Source: Eremothecium cymbalariae DBVPG#7215
Lineage: Eukaryota; Ascomycota; Saccharomycetes; Saccharomycetales; Saccharomycetaceae
Direction of reading: 5' to 3'
DNA: 64,000 nt
Assembly (NCBI RefSeq): GCF_000235365.1
Contig: NC_016454.1
Coordinates: 682,001-746,000 of the forward strand
Shown: one piece after another, positions 27,301 through 36,500 of the stretch
Layout: each line of letters starts with the position of its first letter
How positions within the stretch are numbered: the first letter of the stretch is position 1
Notes under the pieces: model-generated
Seen by the model: the letters and a program-made list of their open reading frames with translations, nothing else
Told to the model about the DNA's origin: nothing
Databases searched by the model: none
Translations under genes and position numbers: made by a program

Positions 27301-29711
27301 CACAGTCTATCCGTCAAGATGATGAGTTTTCCACCATGGTTGTTGAGAAGACTATCAAATCTGTGGTACCTGCTTTGTTAACCTCAGGATCCTCAGAACT
27401 TTCTGATGAGATCGAATTTCTGTTGATGAGTTTTTCTACAGCATTCTCACATGTCCCAAAACATAGAAGAGTAAGATTATTTACTACCTTGATAAAAACT
27501 TTAGGATCTTCTTCGGCCGTTCACTCATTTTTGTTATTGATGGCACAGCAATATTCGAACAATATTAGTCGGTTTAATATTGCTGATGCTAAAAGTATTT
27601 TGGAATTTTGCAAGGCTTTATTATCTAAGTTTGATGTCCTAGAGCAGTTACATGGTATTGCAGGCTTTTTAGAATTAGTAGATTTACTGGGAACTCATCA
27701 TAAGGATAATGCTGAAATTTTATCACGTAGGACATTGTTCTCAAATGGTATCTTGAACTACTCTGAAGTAGAATTACATGCATTTGAGAAGAATGCATTT
27801 GACTTCATAGACAAGATAATCACAGAAGATGGTACTGAATATCACAGCACTGCAGGAAACTTGAAGTTAAGAATATTAAGCTCATTTTTGGATGTTGAAC
27901 GGAATGAAGAATTCAACGGTTCTATCAAAGTAAGGTTTGGCGATGTTTTGAAACTTACTCTTGGCTTTATTAATAACGCTGAGAAACTTTTTAATATTTC
28001 GGCCAATTCCTCTGCCAACACAACATCTGATATTGAAGACTCTAATTCTGAACCTGAAGTGGATGATGCTGTTGAAGAAGTAAAAGAAATATTATTCAAA
28101 TTGTTAGGGCACATCCTAGATTTGTTACCAATCAATCCGTTTGTTGAATCTGTATTGACATTAATTCAATCTACCAATGATGGAGCCGTTAGACATCACA
28201 TTATCATGGTAACCAATAGTAAATTTAAGCTGGAACCAGTTTCCTCAAGTGTTATTGCTGAACGTGTAATTAATCAGCTCTTCGGTATTGTTAGCAATCC
28301 TGAAGAAGCGACCAATATTGTACAAGTTTCATTAAACACATTATCATCATTGATCACTAAATTTGGAGAGAAAATAGATTCCAAGTTGCTCGTGGAGTCA
28401 TTAAAGGTGGGCTCGCAACTGTTGATATCTAAGAAAATTGAAGTCATTATTTCTGGTCTCGCAGTCTTGACAAGTACCATTTATGTGCTGGGGGTTAAAT
28501 CTATTGCTTTCTACCCCAAGATTGTTCCTCAAGCACTTGAAATTTTTGAATCTGTAAAAGATTCTAATGATGAGTTACGGGAACAATTACAGTTGTCTGT
28601 AATATTGTTGTTTGCCTCTATGTTGAAGCGTATTCCTAGTTTCCTACAATCTAACCTTGCTGATGTTTTACGGGTTGTATTATTCGCTGACGGCGTACAA
28701 GAATCTATTAGACTATACGTCACAACCTTGATTGTTGAACACATTGATCTGAAGGAAGTATTAAAAAATTTGTACAAGTTGTGGTCTACTGAAGCAAGTC
28801 AGACCAATGATTCAGTGGCTGTCTCTTTGTTTTTAAGCTCTTTAGAGGCAACCGTAGAGGCGATAGACAAGAAGTCTGCCACCTCTCAATCACCTATATT
28901 TTTCAAGTTACTGCTATCGCTGTTTGAATACAGATCAATAAGTACGTTTGATAATAATACCATCAGCCGTATCGAGGCCTCTGTACATCAGATTGCAAAC
29001 AGCTACGTTCTAAAGCTAAATGATAAGATTTTCAGACCATTGTTTGCTTTAACTGTAAGATGGGCCTTCGATGGAGAAAATGTTGCCAATTCTCAGGTTA
29101 GTAAAAACGAAAGGCTAATTGCGTTTTTTAAATTCTACAATAAGTTGCAGGAAAACCTCAAATCCATTGTCACCTCGTACTTTACCTACCTTTTGGAGCC
29201 AACTGCCATACTTTTACAAAATTTCACTACAGGTAAGATTTCCGATGTCAGCCTACGTCGTCTAGTTCTGATCTCATTGACGTCGTCCTTCAAATACGAC
29301 CGCGATGAATACTGGAAAACCTCCTCAAGGTTTGAATTGATTTCTGAAACTTTGACAAGCCAACTAAGCAACATAGAAGATGTTATCGGGAAGTACTTGG
29401 TAAAAGCAATTGGCGCTTTGGCATCCAATAACTCGGGTGTAGATGAACATAATAAGATCATGCACAGGCTGTTGATTAGTCACATGAAGTCATCCTGTCA
29501 AAGTAAAGAAAAACTCTGGACTGTCAAATCTACTAAGCTAATCTACTCAAAGGTTGGTGAAGGGTGGCTAGTCTTACTACCACAGCTGGTTCCAATTATC
29601 GCAGAACTATTAGAAGATGATAACGAAGAAGTTGAACGGGAAGTCAGGGTAGGCCTCGTTAAGGTTGTTGAAAACGTTTTAGGCGAACCATTTGATAGAT
29701 ATTTGAACTGA
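24378..29711 (+). CDS. UTP10: U3 snoRNP / t-UTP component Utp10 (HEATR1)
   Basis: Large nucleolar protein of the t-UTP/UTP-A subcomplex of the small-subunit processome, needed for 18S rRNA processing and linked to rDNA transcription. 1777 residues, within about ten of S. cerevisiae Utp10. Starts MSSLRDQLAQVAASNSTVALDRKRR, the conserved N-terminus. The body is alpha-helical HEAT-repeat-like sequence throughout, with a basic patch SKRRRRSSAANK near 830, an acidic insert (SDIEDSNSEPEVDD, about 1215) and the C-terminal BP28CT-like region ending in the HEAT motif LLPQLVPIIAELLEDDNEEV. Orthologue of YJL109C. A RRPE/PAC pair precedes it. Confidence 0.97.
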   Translation: MSSLRDQLAQVAASNSTVALDRKRRQKLHSTSLLYNPKTAATQDYDTIFENASAALEELIHIEPRFKVFCKSLFNASSVSIDRNVQTKDQIQKLDNAVNAYLMLASSRWHLTPTLHATEWLVRRFQIHIHNAEMLLFSTLNYYQSPVFKRILNIVKLPPLFNAFSNFIKTEKVPSNLTIIRLFNDFEFLRLYTNHLSKTVKQKVTYTNQLLFTSCSFINLIAFNSDNEERLNELVPILLEISAKLMASESDDCQTAAYTVMVVLATALPLKKEIILAALETILTNLSENASTKRCALTAIFKLFQTSKGQNSVDHLPSNLFKLFDAKFSLNVFVDSLSKHDTQADKFATAYVRSIARYDHEKLNLIISILKKIDLEKFEMRLIITDLIHLSELLQEMSQLVELFEYFVSIDEDMVLRCLKSLNLTSELFEIRLTTSIFSVEKTEQKKPDEMIKELEAANVLGVNNVVQPFKEFLNKNSEHLCTKSVSMFVQDDQKFSKLVSLFVEAVGKKYQPGLFLSSFFTTLESRITFLLRVIASPSAPIALRLVSLSNLSKLINSIGNDSNLFTLIPILIVALTDVSKNVRIATKKILHQISKRPFTKRYFLSEKIYGEGLSVPILNPKDSEWWLNRFLEGYMVENYDISSLLIPKKNEKIYLLFWANQALFIPLPLPKLILMRYIGTHESYSSTYSQIFEKFLPKYIQERSQWEKMCSLNKTNFKDFESALVSMVAMKEKNQSVIDFVIDSLKSPYEQLASLMAKRIINIYPTLKQGIQLHLVQNIIETTAESELFYDSIETLQELPLTSDIFVSILNQNTINHDGTHEPSKRRRRSSAANKVALQKEQISHIAEIHLRKLTIILEALDKMKVGGSEILLSTLLNILSDLETLDQDGGLPVLYAQETLASCMLNVIESLNSNGSRTTMLKSVRADILVAVLRASPSPQLQNKLLLVAGSLAVLNPEVVLHSIMPIFTFMGAQSIRQDDEFSTMVVEKTIKSVVPALLTSGSSELSDEIEFLLMSFSTAFSHVPKHRRVRLFTTLIKTLGSSSAVHSFLLLMAQQYSNNISRFNIADAKSILEFCKALLSKFDVLEQLHGIAGFLELVDLLGTHHKDNAEILSRRTLFSNGILNYSEVELHAFEKNAFDFIDKIITEDGTEYHSTAGNLKLRILSSFLDVERNEEFNGSIKVRFGDVLKLTLGFINNAEKLFNISANSSANTTSDIEDSNSEPEVDDAVEEVKEILFKLLGHILDLLPINPFVESVLTLIQSTNDGAVRHHIIMVTNSKFKLEPVSSSVIAERVINQLFGIVSNPEEATNIVQVSLNTLSSLITKFGEKIDSKLLVESLKVGSQLLISKKIEVIISGLAVLTSTIYVLGVKSIAFYPKIVPQALEIFESVKDSNDELREQLQLSVILLFASMLKRIPSFLQSNLADVLRVVLFADGVQESIRLYVTTLIVEHIDLKEVLKNLYKLWSTEASQTNDSVAVSLFLSSLEATVEAIDKKSATSQSPIFFKLLLSLFEYRSISTFDNNTISRIEASVHQIANSYVLKLNDKIFRPLFALTVRWAFDGENVANSQVSKNERLIAFFKFYNKLQENLKSIVTSYFTYLLEPTAILLQNFTTGKISDVSLRRLVLISLTSSFKYDRDEYWKTSSRFELISETLTSQLSNIEDVIGKYLVKAIGALASNNSGVDEHNKIMHRLLISHMKSSCQSKEKLWTVKSTKLIYSKVGEGWLVLLPQLVPIIAELLEDDNEEVEREVRVGLVKVVENVLGEPFDRYLN

Positions 29712-30013
29712 TAAATATATATAGTAGTCTTTCATATATATATAATGCTCCTTGTGAACTTTAATTCATATGCTTCACCTTTCATCAACCTTGTCAATCA
29801 AACTGGATTGGTGGAGTTGTTTCGATGAGCAAGCACACTATTGTGCAGTTTTTTTTTTTCAAAGTTGATTTTCGTTTCTTTAAGGTAAACCAAACACCTT
29901 TACAAGTGTAACAGCCAGATACGTTCAAAAGAACAGCATAAACCATTCTATATTCATCGAAACTACAATTAAATAGTTGCTGAAGTTTTGAGCGTGAAAT
30001 TAGGAGGAACAAA
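29712..30013. other. Intergenic UTP10-GMH1
   Basis: 302 bp between same-strand genes, with short TATATA runs just after the UTP10 stop. I see nothing else in it. Confidence 0.6.
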
Positions 30014-30751
30014 ATGTCGTCGTTACCTCGTTCAATTCAAGATCTGGAAAATTCACATCCAACCCCCCGAGTACCTATGGTTATCAGGAGGCTGTTCAAA
30101 TCACCTAGAAATTTAGACTTTGAATCAGCAATGTGGGATATGGTGAATCTTATAGTCAAGCCAAGGAAAGCTTTCAGGGCCTCTTACTATCGACGTCAAA
30201 TAAAGCATCGTTTATCACGTGATGATCCGTCTTTCTTTATCTTACAAATATTCTTATTGAGTCTAAGTTCTACATTTTGGTCGCTCGAGTACGGCCATTC
30301 ATTTACGGAATTTCTTAAAATCATGATTAATATGATCTTCATAGACTTCTTTTTATTTGGTTTCGTTATGGCGACATTATTTTGGATTATTTTAAACAGG
30401 CCCAATCTGAAATTCCGTTCATCTCAAGATTCAAAAGTTGAATGGGCATACTGTTTTGATGTTCATTGTGATGCATTTTTAATTATTTGGGTTTTACTTT
30501 ATTTCTTACAGTTTTTACTGTTGCCATTAATCAATTTGCATAGATGGATCAGTCTCTTCATTGGAAATACGCTATATTGCGTAGCGATTGGCTACTACTT
30601 TGTGTTGACGTTTTATGGCTATAGTCAGATGACCTTTCTGAAGAACGTCAATTTCATTTTGCTTCCCTCGTTACTATCGGCGATCGTCTATGTCGTCAGT
30701 CTGTTCGGTATAGATTTGTCTAACTCTTTGAATTTTTATAAATATATCTAA
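30014..30751 (+). CDS. GMH1: UNC-50 family Golgi membrane protein
   Basis: Orthologue of S. cerevisiae Gmh1 (YKR030W), a Golgi multispanning membrane protein of the UNC-50 family that interacts with an Arf exchange factor. 245 residues. The hydrophilic N-terminus includes PRVPMVIRRLFKSPRNLDFE, the conserved UNC-50 entry (MWDMVNLIVKPRKAFRA, then YYRRQIKHRLSRDDP). Five hydrophobic segments follow: FFILQIFLLSLSSTFWSL, the FLFGFVMATLFWIIL region, LIIWVLLYFLQFLLLPL, TLYCVAIGYYFVLTFYG and LLPSLLSAIVYVVSLFGI. Convergent with the unknown gene on its right. Confidence 0.95.
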   Translation: MSSLPRSIQDLENSHPTPRVPMVIRRLFKSPRNLDFESAMWDMVNLIVKPRKAFRASYYRRQIKHRLSRDDPSFFILQIFLLSLSSTFWSLEYGHSFTEFLKIMINMIFIDFFLFGFVMATLFWIILNRPNLKFRSSQDSKVEWAYCFDVHCDAFLIIWVLLYFLQFLLLPLINLHRWISLFIGNTLYCVAIGYYFVLTFYGYSQMTFLKNVNFILLPSLLSAIVYVVSLFGIDLSNSLNFYKYI

Positions 30752-30941
30752 TGACACCGAACTTATTAAAAATATACAATTATATATTAAATGGTTTAGA
30801 CATCTATATAAAAGGGAAATTTTATATCAATATTAAATATTATTATTACAAGTGTATATAAACCACTAAAGTCAAACTCCTGCTCCTGCTCCTCCTCATC
30901 CGCTCCGCACTTCCCCATGTTGTTACCTAAATTCTTTTGTT

Positions 30942-32636
30942 TTAAGATGAGATACTGGAACCACTAGGAGGCTTCTCATTGTATCTGCCAAACTCGAGTG
31001 ACTCGGACTCTTGCCATAAATTTTGTACCGTTGATTGAGCTGCCTTCATCCAGCCCCTAAGCTGCTTATCTTTTACTTCTTCAAAAATATCAAAATCGGA
31101 AACGCTTGTCGTATAGTTCTTTGTAGCAATTAGCAGTTCTTCAAATGATTTATCCGCCTCCTCTGTTTTTTGAACAACTTCAGAGCCTTTGCCGTTAAGT
31201 TGTGGACCTATAGCTAAATCTGGTTTCTGGCTTTCAAATTTGATTGCACGACTACCCTCTTCAGTCGCCAAAAACCTTTTTAATTGTTTAACTATAACTT
31301 TATGACCCTTTGGAGTGAACCGTTGGAGCGAATACAACTCCTTGTTCATTTGCTCGAGCAATTGCCTATCTGATAAATCGTGATTAAACCAAAATTTAGA
31401 ATCTGAGGATGCAGCCAAATTATGCAAGTGCTGTTGAAGGTGAATTTTCTCAAACTCAATATAGAACTCGTGACGACTCTTTTTCGGGCTTGAATACCAC
31501 TTTGAAGGGCTGTCGCCGTTATTAGTAGTAGCAGCACTGCTAGCATACATAGTCGTCGAAGAACCCACTTTACTCACGTCCATTACAAGATCGTTGATGG
31601 TGGATACTGAGGTTGAGTATTCTCTTTCTGATTGGGTGAAAGGCTGAAACTTAGACTTCAATATGTTCATCTTTTGTTGGAGCCTCGAACTAATATTGGA
31701 ATCAGCACCATCGCTAGATTGATCATTTTCCTGGCTTGTTGAATCTTTCGAGCTTACTTTTAATACTGCTGGAATTGAGGTCTCTGTGTCATGTTCTCGC
31801 TTTACTTTGACGTCATCCAAGGCAAAATCGCATGAATAAGGACTGCTGTCTCTAATAGTAATATCTGCGTTGTCATCTGGTTCGTATGCTGCATCAAAAC
31901 GTTCAAACTTGCGCTTCTCCCTATTAGCATCTGTCGTCACCGCAAGGTCTATGTATAACTGCACCGACTCCCCCTTGTCCGTTACCTCCGATTCATCGCT
32001 CCTCGTGAGGCTACTCGACCTGGAACTATACACATCATCATCATCACCACCATCATCATCCCCCTTCTCCGCCTCCTCATAGTTCCTCCGCGCTCCCTTA
32101 ATAGAATGCATGTCCGCCTTGAGCTCTCTGCTGCGCTCTCTTTTTGGCCCCCATAATCTTGGGATCTTGTTGTCCCCAATACCACCTACCATCAACACAG
32201 CTCCCGAAGATCTGCTGGCAATCACAGTACCTCTCGGCCTTATAGAATGAGTCCGGATATGGTCAGCATGCGTTATTGGATTAGCTGAAACCGGTAATTT
32301 GTCCCTGTTATTGAGAATCACGTTTATAGATCCTCTCTTACCCTTTACGATTTCTTTTTCCGAACCTTTCGAACCATTAGTACTGTCAATGACCCGCCCG
32401 TCTTTATCAGCCACCAACATATTAGGCTCCTTTTTAGTCATAATATTACTGTAGAGCATGCTTATTGCGAAGGCACTGCCTTTTGTCGACGTTAGAATCC
32501 TCCTAGGTACTCCCAATCCCGATACAGGATTCCCATGCCTACTACTATCCTCTACCAAATCCTCTTCTTGACTTTCAAACACAGTGTATAATGATTTTTG
32601 AGTAGATATGTTTAATAACGAATGTCTGGGTCGCAT
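30942..32636 (-). CDS. Unrecognised 564-residue protein
   Basis: I do not recognise this protein. It starts at the ATG at 32636 (MRPRHSLLNISTQKSLYTVF). Residues 1-340 are polar and probably disordered, with Ser, Asp and basic clusters and a DDDGGDDDD run. Residues about 395-545 look folded and helical: FYIEFEKIHLQQHLHNL, RQLLEQMNKELYSLQRF, HKVIVKQLKRFLATEEG and GWMKAAQSTVQNLWQESESL. It has no membrane segment and no cysteine-rich motif. It lies between GMH1 and SPO14, where S. cerevisiae has no gene (YKR030W and YKR031C are adjacent). The length and compositional structure make it a real gene in my view. It may be a fast-evolving protein whose S. cerevisiae counterpart is elsewhere or lost. 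Confidence 0.75.
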   Translation of the reverse strand: MRPRHSLLNISTQKSLYTVFESQEEDLVEDSSRHGNPVSGLGVPRRILTSTKGSAFAISMLYSNIMTKKEPNMLVADKDGRVIDSTNGSKGSEKEIVKGKRGSINVILNNRDKLPVSANPITHADHIRTHSIRPRGTVIASRSSGAVLMVGGIGDNKIPRLWGPKRERSRELKADMHSIKGARRNYEEAEKGDDDGGDDDDVYSSRSSSLTRSDESEVTDKGESVQLYIDLAVTTDANREKRKFERFDAAYEPDDNADITIRDSSPYSCDFALDDVKVKREHDTETSIPAVLKVSSKDSTSQENDQSSDGADSNISSRLQQKMNILKSKFQPFTQSEREYSTSVSTINDLVMDVSKVGSSTTMYASSAATTNNGDSPSKWYSSPKKSRHEFYIEFEKIHLQQHLHNLAASSDSKFWFNHDLSDRQLLEQMNKELYSLQRFTPKGHKVIVKQLKRFLATEEGSRAIKFESQKPDLAIGPQLNGKGSEVVQKTEEADKSFEELLIATKNYTTSVSDFDIFEEVKDKQLRGWMKAAQSTVQNLWQESESLEFGRYNEKPPSGSSISS

Positions 32637-33545
32637 CACTTGTTGACCTCTTTAGCTTGCTGTACCTAGTTAACTCCTCGGCCAGGAAACTATTACCATT
32701 AAAAGAAACTACGAGGGACAATATATACTTGATGGAGGTTTTTTGTATTAAAAAGCCTAATAGCTAACCAATCGAATCACATTTACAAATAGGGAGTAAA
32801 TATATATATATATATATTACGTTTTGTTTGCGCTTAGGCTTGCGTAGGCACTATGTATATGTAATGCGTCTCGGAAGGAAAATTGTTGCCATTATCGGAA
32901 GTTCGAGAAGTTCGACAAGGCAAATCAACTCAAAGGTTTGAAGATACATAGAAACTTGTACTCTACATGTAAAATAAACACAGGTGTTTTTAAACAAGGG
33001 CAATATACAACACCCGAAGTGTTAAGAACTAGATACTTATTTTTAGACCAGCTGGAGGGAAGAGGCTCTGTATAAGGAAAGAGGCAGATACAAGTTAGAT
33101 GAAGGATGATTCATTATTTTGTACAGGGAATATAGGATGCAATTGCATCTTTTGAGTCAATGAGCTTTCTTCGAAGGAAATAGTATATCTATTTTGTGTC
33201 TTGAATTTTGCATGGCCGGTCATGCAGATTTTATTTCCGTAGCGTGGGTACAGCAGGTCCTCGGAGACCTTGTAAAAAGGAAAGGAAGAGTCTTAAGGGT
33301 ATTATTTCCTTCAAGGATGGCAGATATGCCTTGTAGGCGGTGCAGTATGAAATTCTAAGCACAGAGAGAAGCATTTATAGGAAATTTTCGGTGTAGTGCG
33401 GTTTCTAGAAACTGTGTATTCGTGTTAGTCTTCCTTACGTAACGCAGTGAAACATTCTGAACAATAATATGACTAAGTGACAGATACTCGGGTCCGAAAG
33501 CATTTTGTAATCTGTATATCGTGTGAAGCATAACAGAGTAGTAAA
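32637..33545. other. Intergenic upstream of the unknown gene, downstream of SPO14
   Basis: 909 bp holding the SPO14 3' end and the promoter of the unrecognised gene. There is a short TA run at 32801-32817. No convincing gene or RNA. Confidence 0.6.
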
Positions 33546-36500
33546 TCAATCGTAGATGTCAATAGGCGGTAACCTGTCAGCATTATAGAACCAATTTTTA
33601 GATTCCACTTCCTTGGAGAGCCAGTCTGTTGGGAATATAACCAAGTGCCCATTAATTCTCTCAAGTAAGCGTCTGGCAGTATGCCTATCAAATATTTTTT
33701 GATTGATGCCGTACAACAGACTACTGGATAATTTCATTTTAGAAGGATTTGTACTCTTGGCGCCGGTCGTAATCTTTAAAGCCTGCTGGCTTAAAGGCTG
33801 ATCGACCTCTGTGGATAAAGTATCAGCCACATTTGTAGGCACTGCTTTGAGTTTTGTACCTTTTTCGAGAGAGATGTTAGACTCATCAGCATCGCTAGAA
33901 TCATCAACAATTGTGACCTTCTCTCCATATTCCATATCTATCATTTTTTTCTGCAAATCGTCAAAACTTTGGGATAGCTTCTGGAAATCCTTATAGTCTC
34001 GCCAAGTCTGAACGGAATTGTCTGGCTGACAATGGAAAACCATTCTGTAAATTAGACTGTTTCTTAAAGCAACTGCAAACCACATATCTTCATAGAAAGA
34101 ATCGACCAAGGGGTCTTCAAAGGCATATGGGTCCATAAAGTTGAAGTTTGCGAACGGTTGCCGTTTACTGTTTTCTGCAACTGATGGAACCATTTGGGAG
34201 AGCATAGCATCTATTGCTTCATCATCCATCACTTCCTCACCGAGGAAGTCTAGGGCTCGGCTAATAGTTTCAGCAGTGTCCTTTTGTGTTTTATTGTATT
34301 CTGTCAATTTAGCGTCTTTTTTGAAAGATAAATATTGCAGATAACAAATACGTTTCAACATATTCCATTTGTTTATGTCTGGGATGCTTTCATCTTGTAA
34401 GTACTGTATTACATCTTCCTTGTCCGGCAGGAATGTAGTAGGGGTATTTTCCTTAGTTTCCCGATTACAATCAACGGTACGAATGTTCATAACTTCTGCT
34501 GTCCAGTCTCTTAGTTGTTGAGTGACGTTTTCCTTGTGTTTTTTTTCAGTCTTCTTCCAGCCATCTGGTCCAAGACCTTCCACGTCCTTTGTGTGAGTGT
34601 GATTTCCAACTAGTCTAGAATCTGTACTAATAGGTTTCTTGTCCCTAATGCCAACATTAGCTTCTCCAGCCCTGTTATTGAAAGAATAATACTTGGCGTT
34701 AGAGCTATAACTTTTCTTACCGTTATTTTTACTCTTCTTTGAAGGCAATGGAGTTTTCTTATGGGTTGCTTTATTTGGCGCCAGAGGTTCAGGAACATTT
34801 TCATCCAATCCGACAAATACATTATGGTCTACTTCTATACCAAAGTTTTTCAAATCTTTAGCACCATACTTTTGTAGCCATAGGTCACTACAGTCTTCAT
34901 TCATGACTTCACGGAATCCAATTTCCAACATAGCACTTTGAACCTTCAGTTCATGGCTAGCTTCGGAGAGTTGGTCGTCAGGGATTAAGTGCAAATTATT
35001 CACATTCTTGGCCGCAATATCTTCTAGTCTACCAAACTTCCGTTCAATAATTTCGACCAGGTCAACATCACAACCAAGATGTTCTCTCATCAACCTCTGC
35101 CGTAATTCCCATGCAAATCTGCCCGCCAGGTAGTCCTCACCATTCATTTTGGTTTTCACTAAATCAGTGTCTCTAATAATGGCTGCAACCTCACTATCTC
35201 TGTTACCAAGCATAGATCTTTCATTAACATTTGCACTTCCAATGATACAACTACGGTCATCTACGATCATTACTTTTGCGTGAACATATAGTTGTTCGGT
35301 CACTAATTTGTCATACTGTCCTATAGTTGACCATTTTCTTAAGGAATAGAACTGAATATATTGCGATGGATCAATGTTCAATCTCTTCAATTTTGCGAAA
35401 ATTGAAGTTTCACCTCTGGCAATTGATTGATACTGGCATTGCATTATAACACGAATACTAGACCCTTCAGGTTCGTCGACTTCGGAATTAAATCCTGGCA
35501 TTACGGGGATTACAACGAAAGCTTTCCAAGGCTTTCCTTCGCTGTTTGCTTTAATAATACGATCCACTATAGCATCACCTATCTTATTTTCAATCACCAC
35601 ACCATCCCAGTTTGAACTAGTAATAAAAAATTGGTTTTCTAAATAAATATAGTGCTTAGAAGTTTCGATTAACTTTAGGTAGGCTGTTTGGATGGATTTT
35701 TCAGTCTCTTCTAAGCCAAGTGACCAATTTCCTGCACTTCTCAAAATTTGAATCTCACAAGTAGACCTAGGTTTCAATTCCTGGAAAAATTCAGACTCTT
35801 CTAATTCCTCTGGGGTAAAGTCACTTGGTGGAGTCAACAATGGTGTTGGTCTGCTTGGTCTCTTCTGCCTTAATAAATAATTCCATCTTTGTACAAAATG
35901 TCTTGACATATCACGAGCTGCTTCACCTATTGTCATCATATGAACATCATGCCAAGGCATTCTGGGAACGAGTTCGCGATCATACATGGATTCAAAAGGC
36001 TTGTCTAACTCGTAAAAATCACAAACTCTTGCATTTGAATAATCTTTGCCAGGGAAATTTTGCTTCTGCAACTCAGGCGAATCATCTCTTAAAACATGCT
36101 CAGGGGTATCATATCTACCATAGCACAAGTCAATTCCGCCCATAAAAGCAATAGTATGGTCAATCACAACTAGTTTCTCATGGTGAGCCCAGAAGTAGGT
36201 GTTTTGTAGCCATTGATTAGGCGATCTAATCAAATGGATGTTTGGATGCAAGCTTAACATTGAGTGCTTGGTCCAGAGAGAGTCTGTGCCCACGGTAGAG
36301 CCTACGTTACGGTAGATAACGATGAATATCTTTACACCCATCTCTGCACGCTCTTTCAAAATACGATCGATTCTGTATTCTTGGTTATCTTGAACTGGCC
36401 TCCGCATGTAAAGTTCTGGTGATAACCACCAATCATGTATAAATATTACATCTTTAGCCATAGCTAGTGCGTCACTTAAAGCCCAGAAATAATCGCGGCC

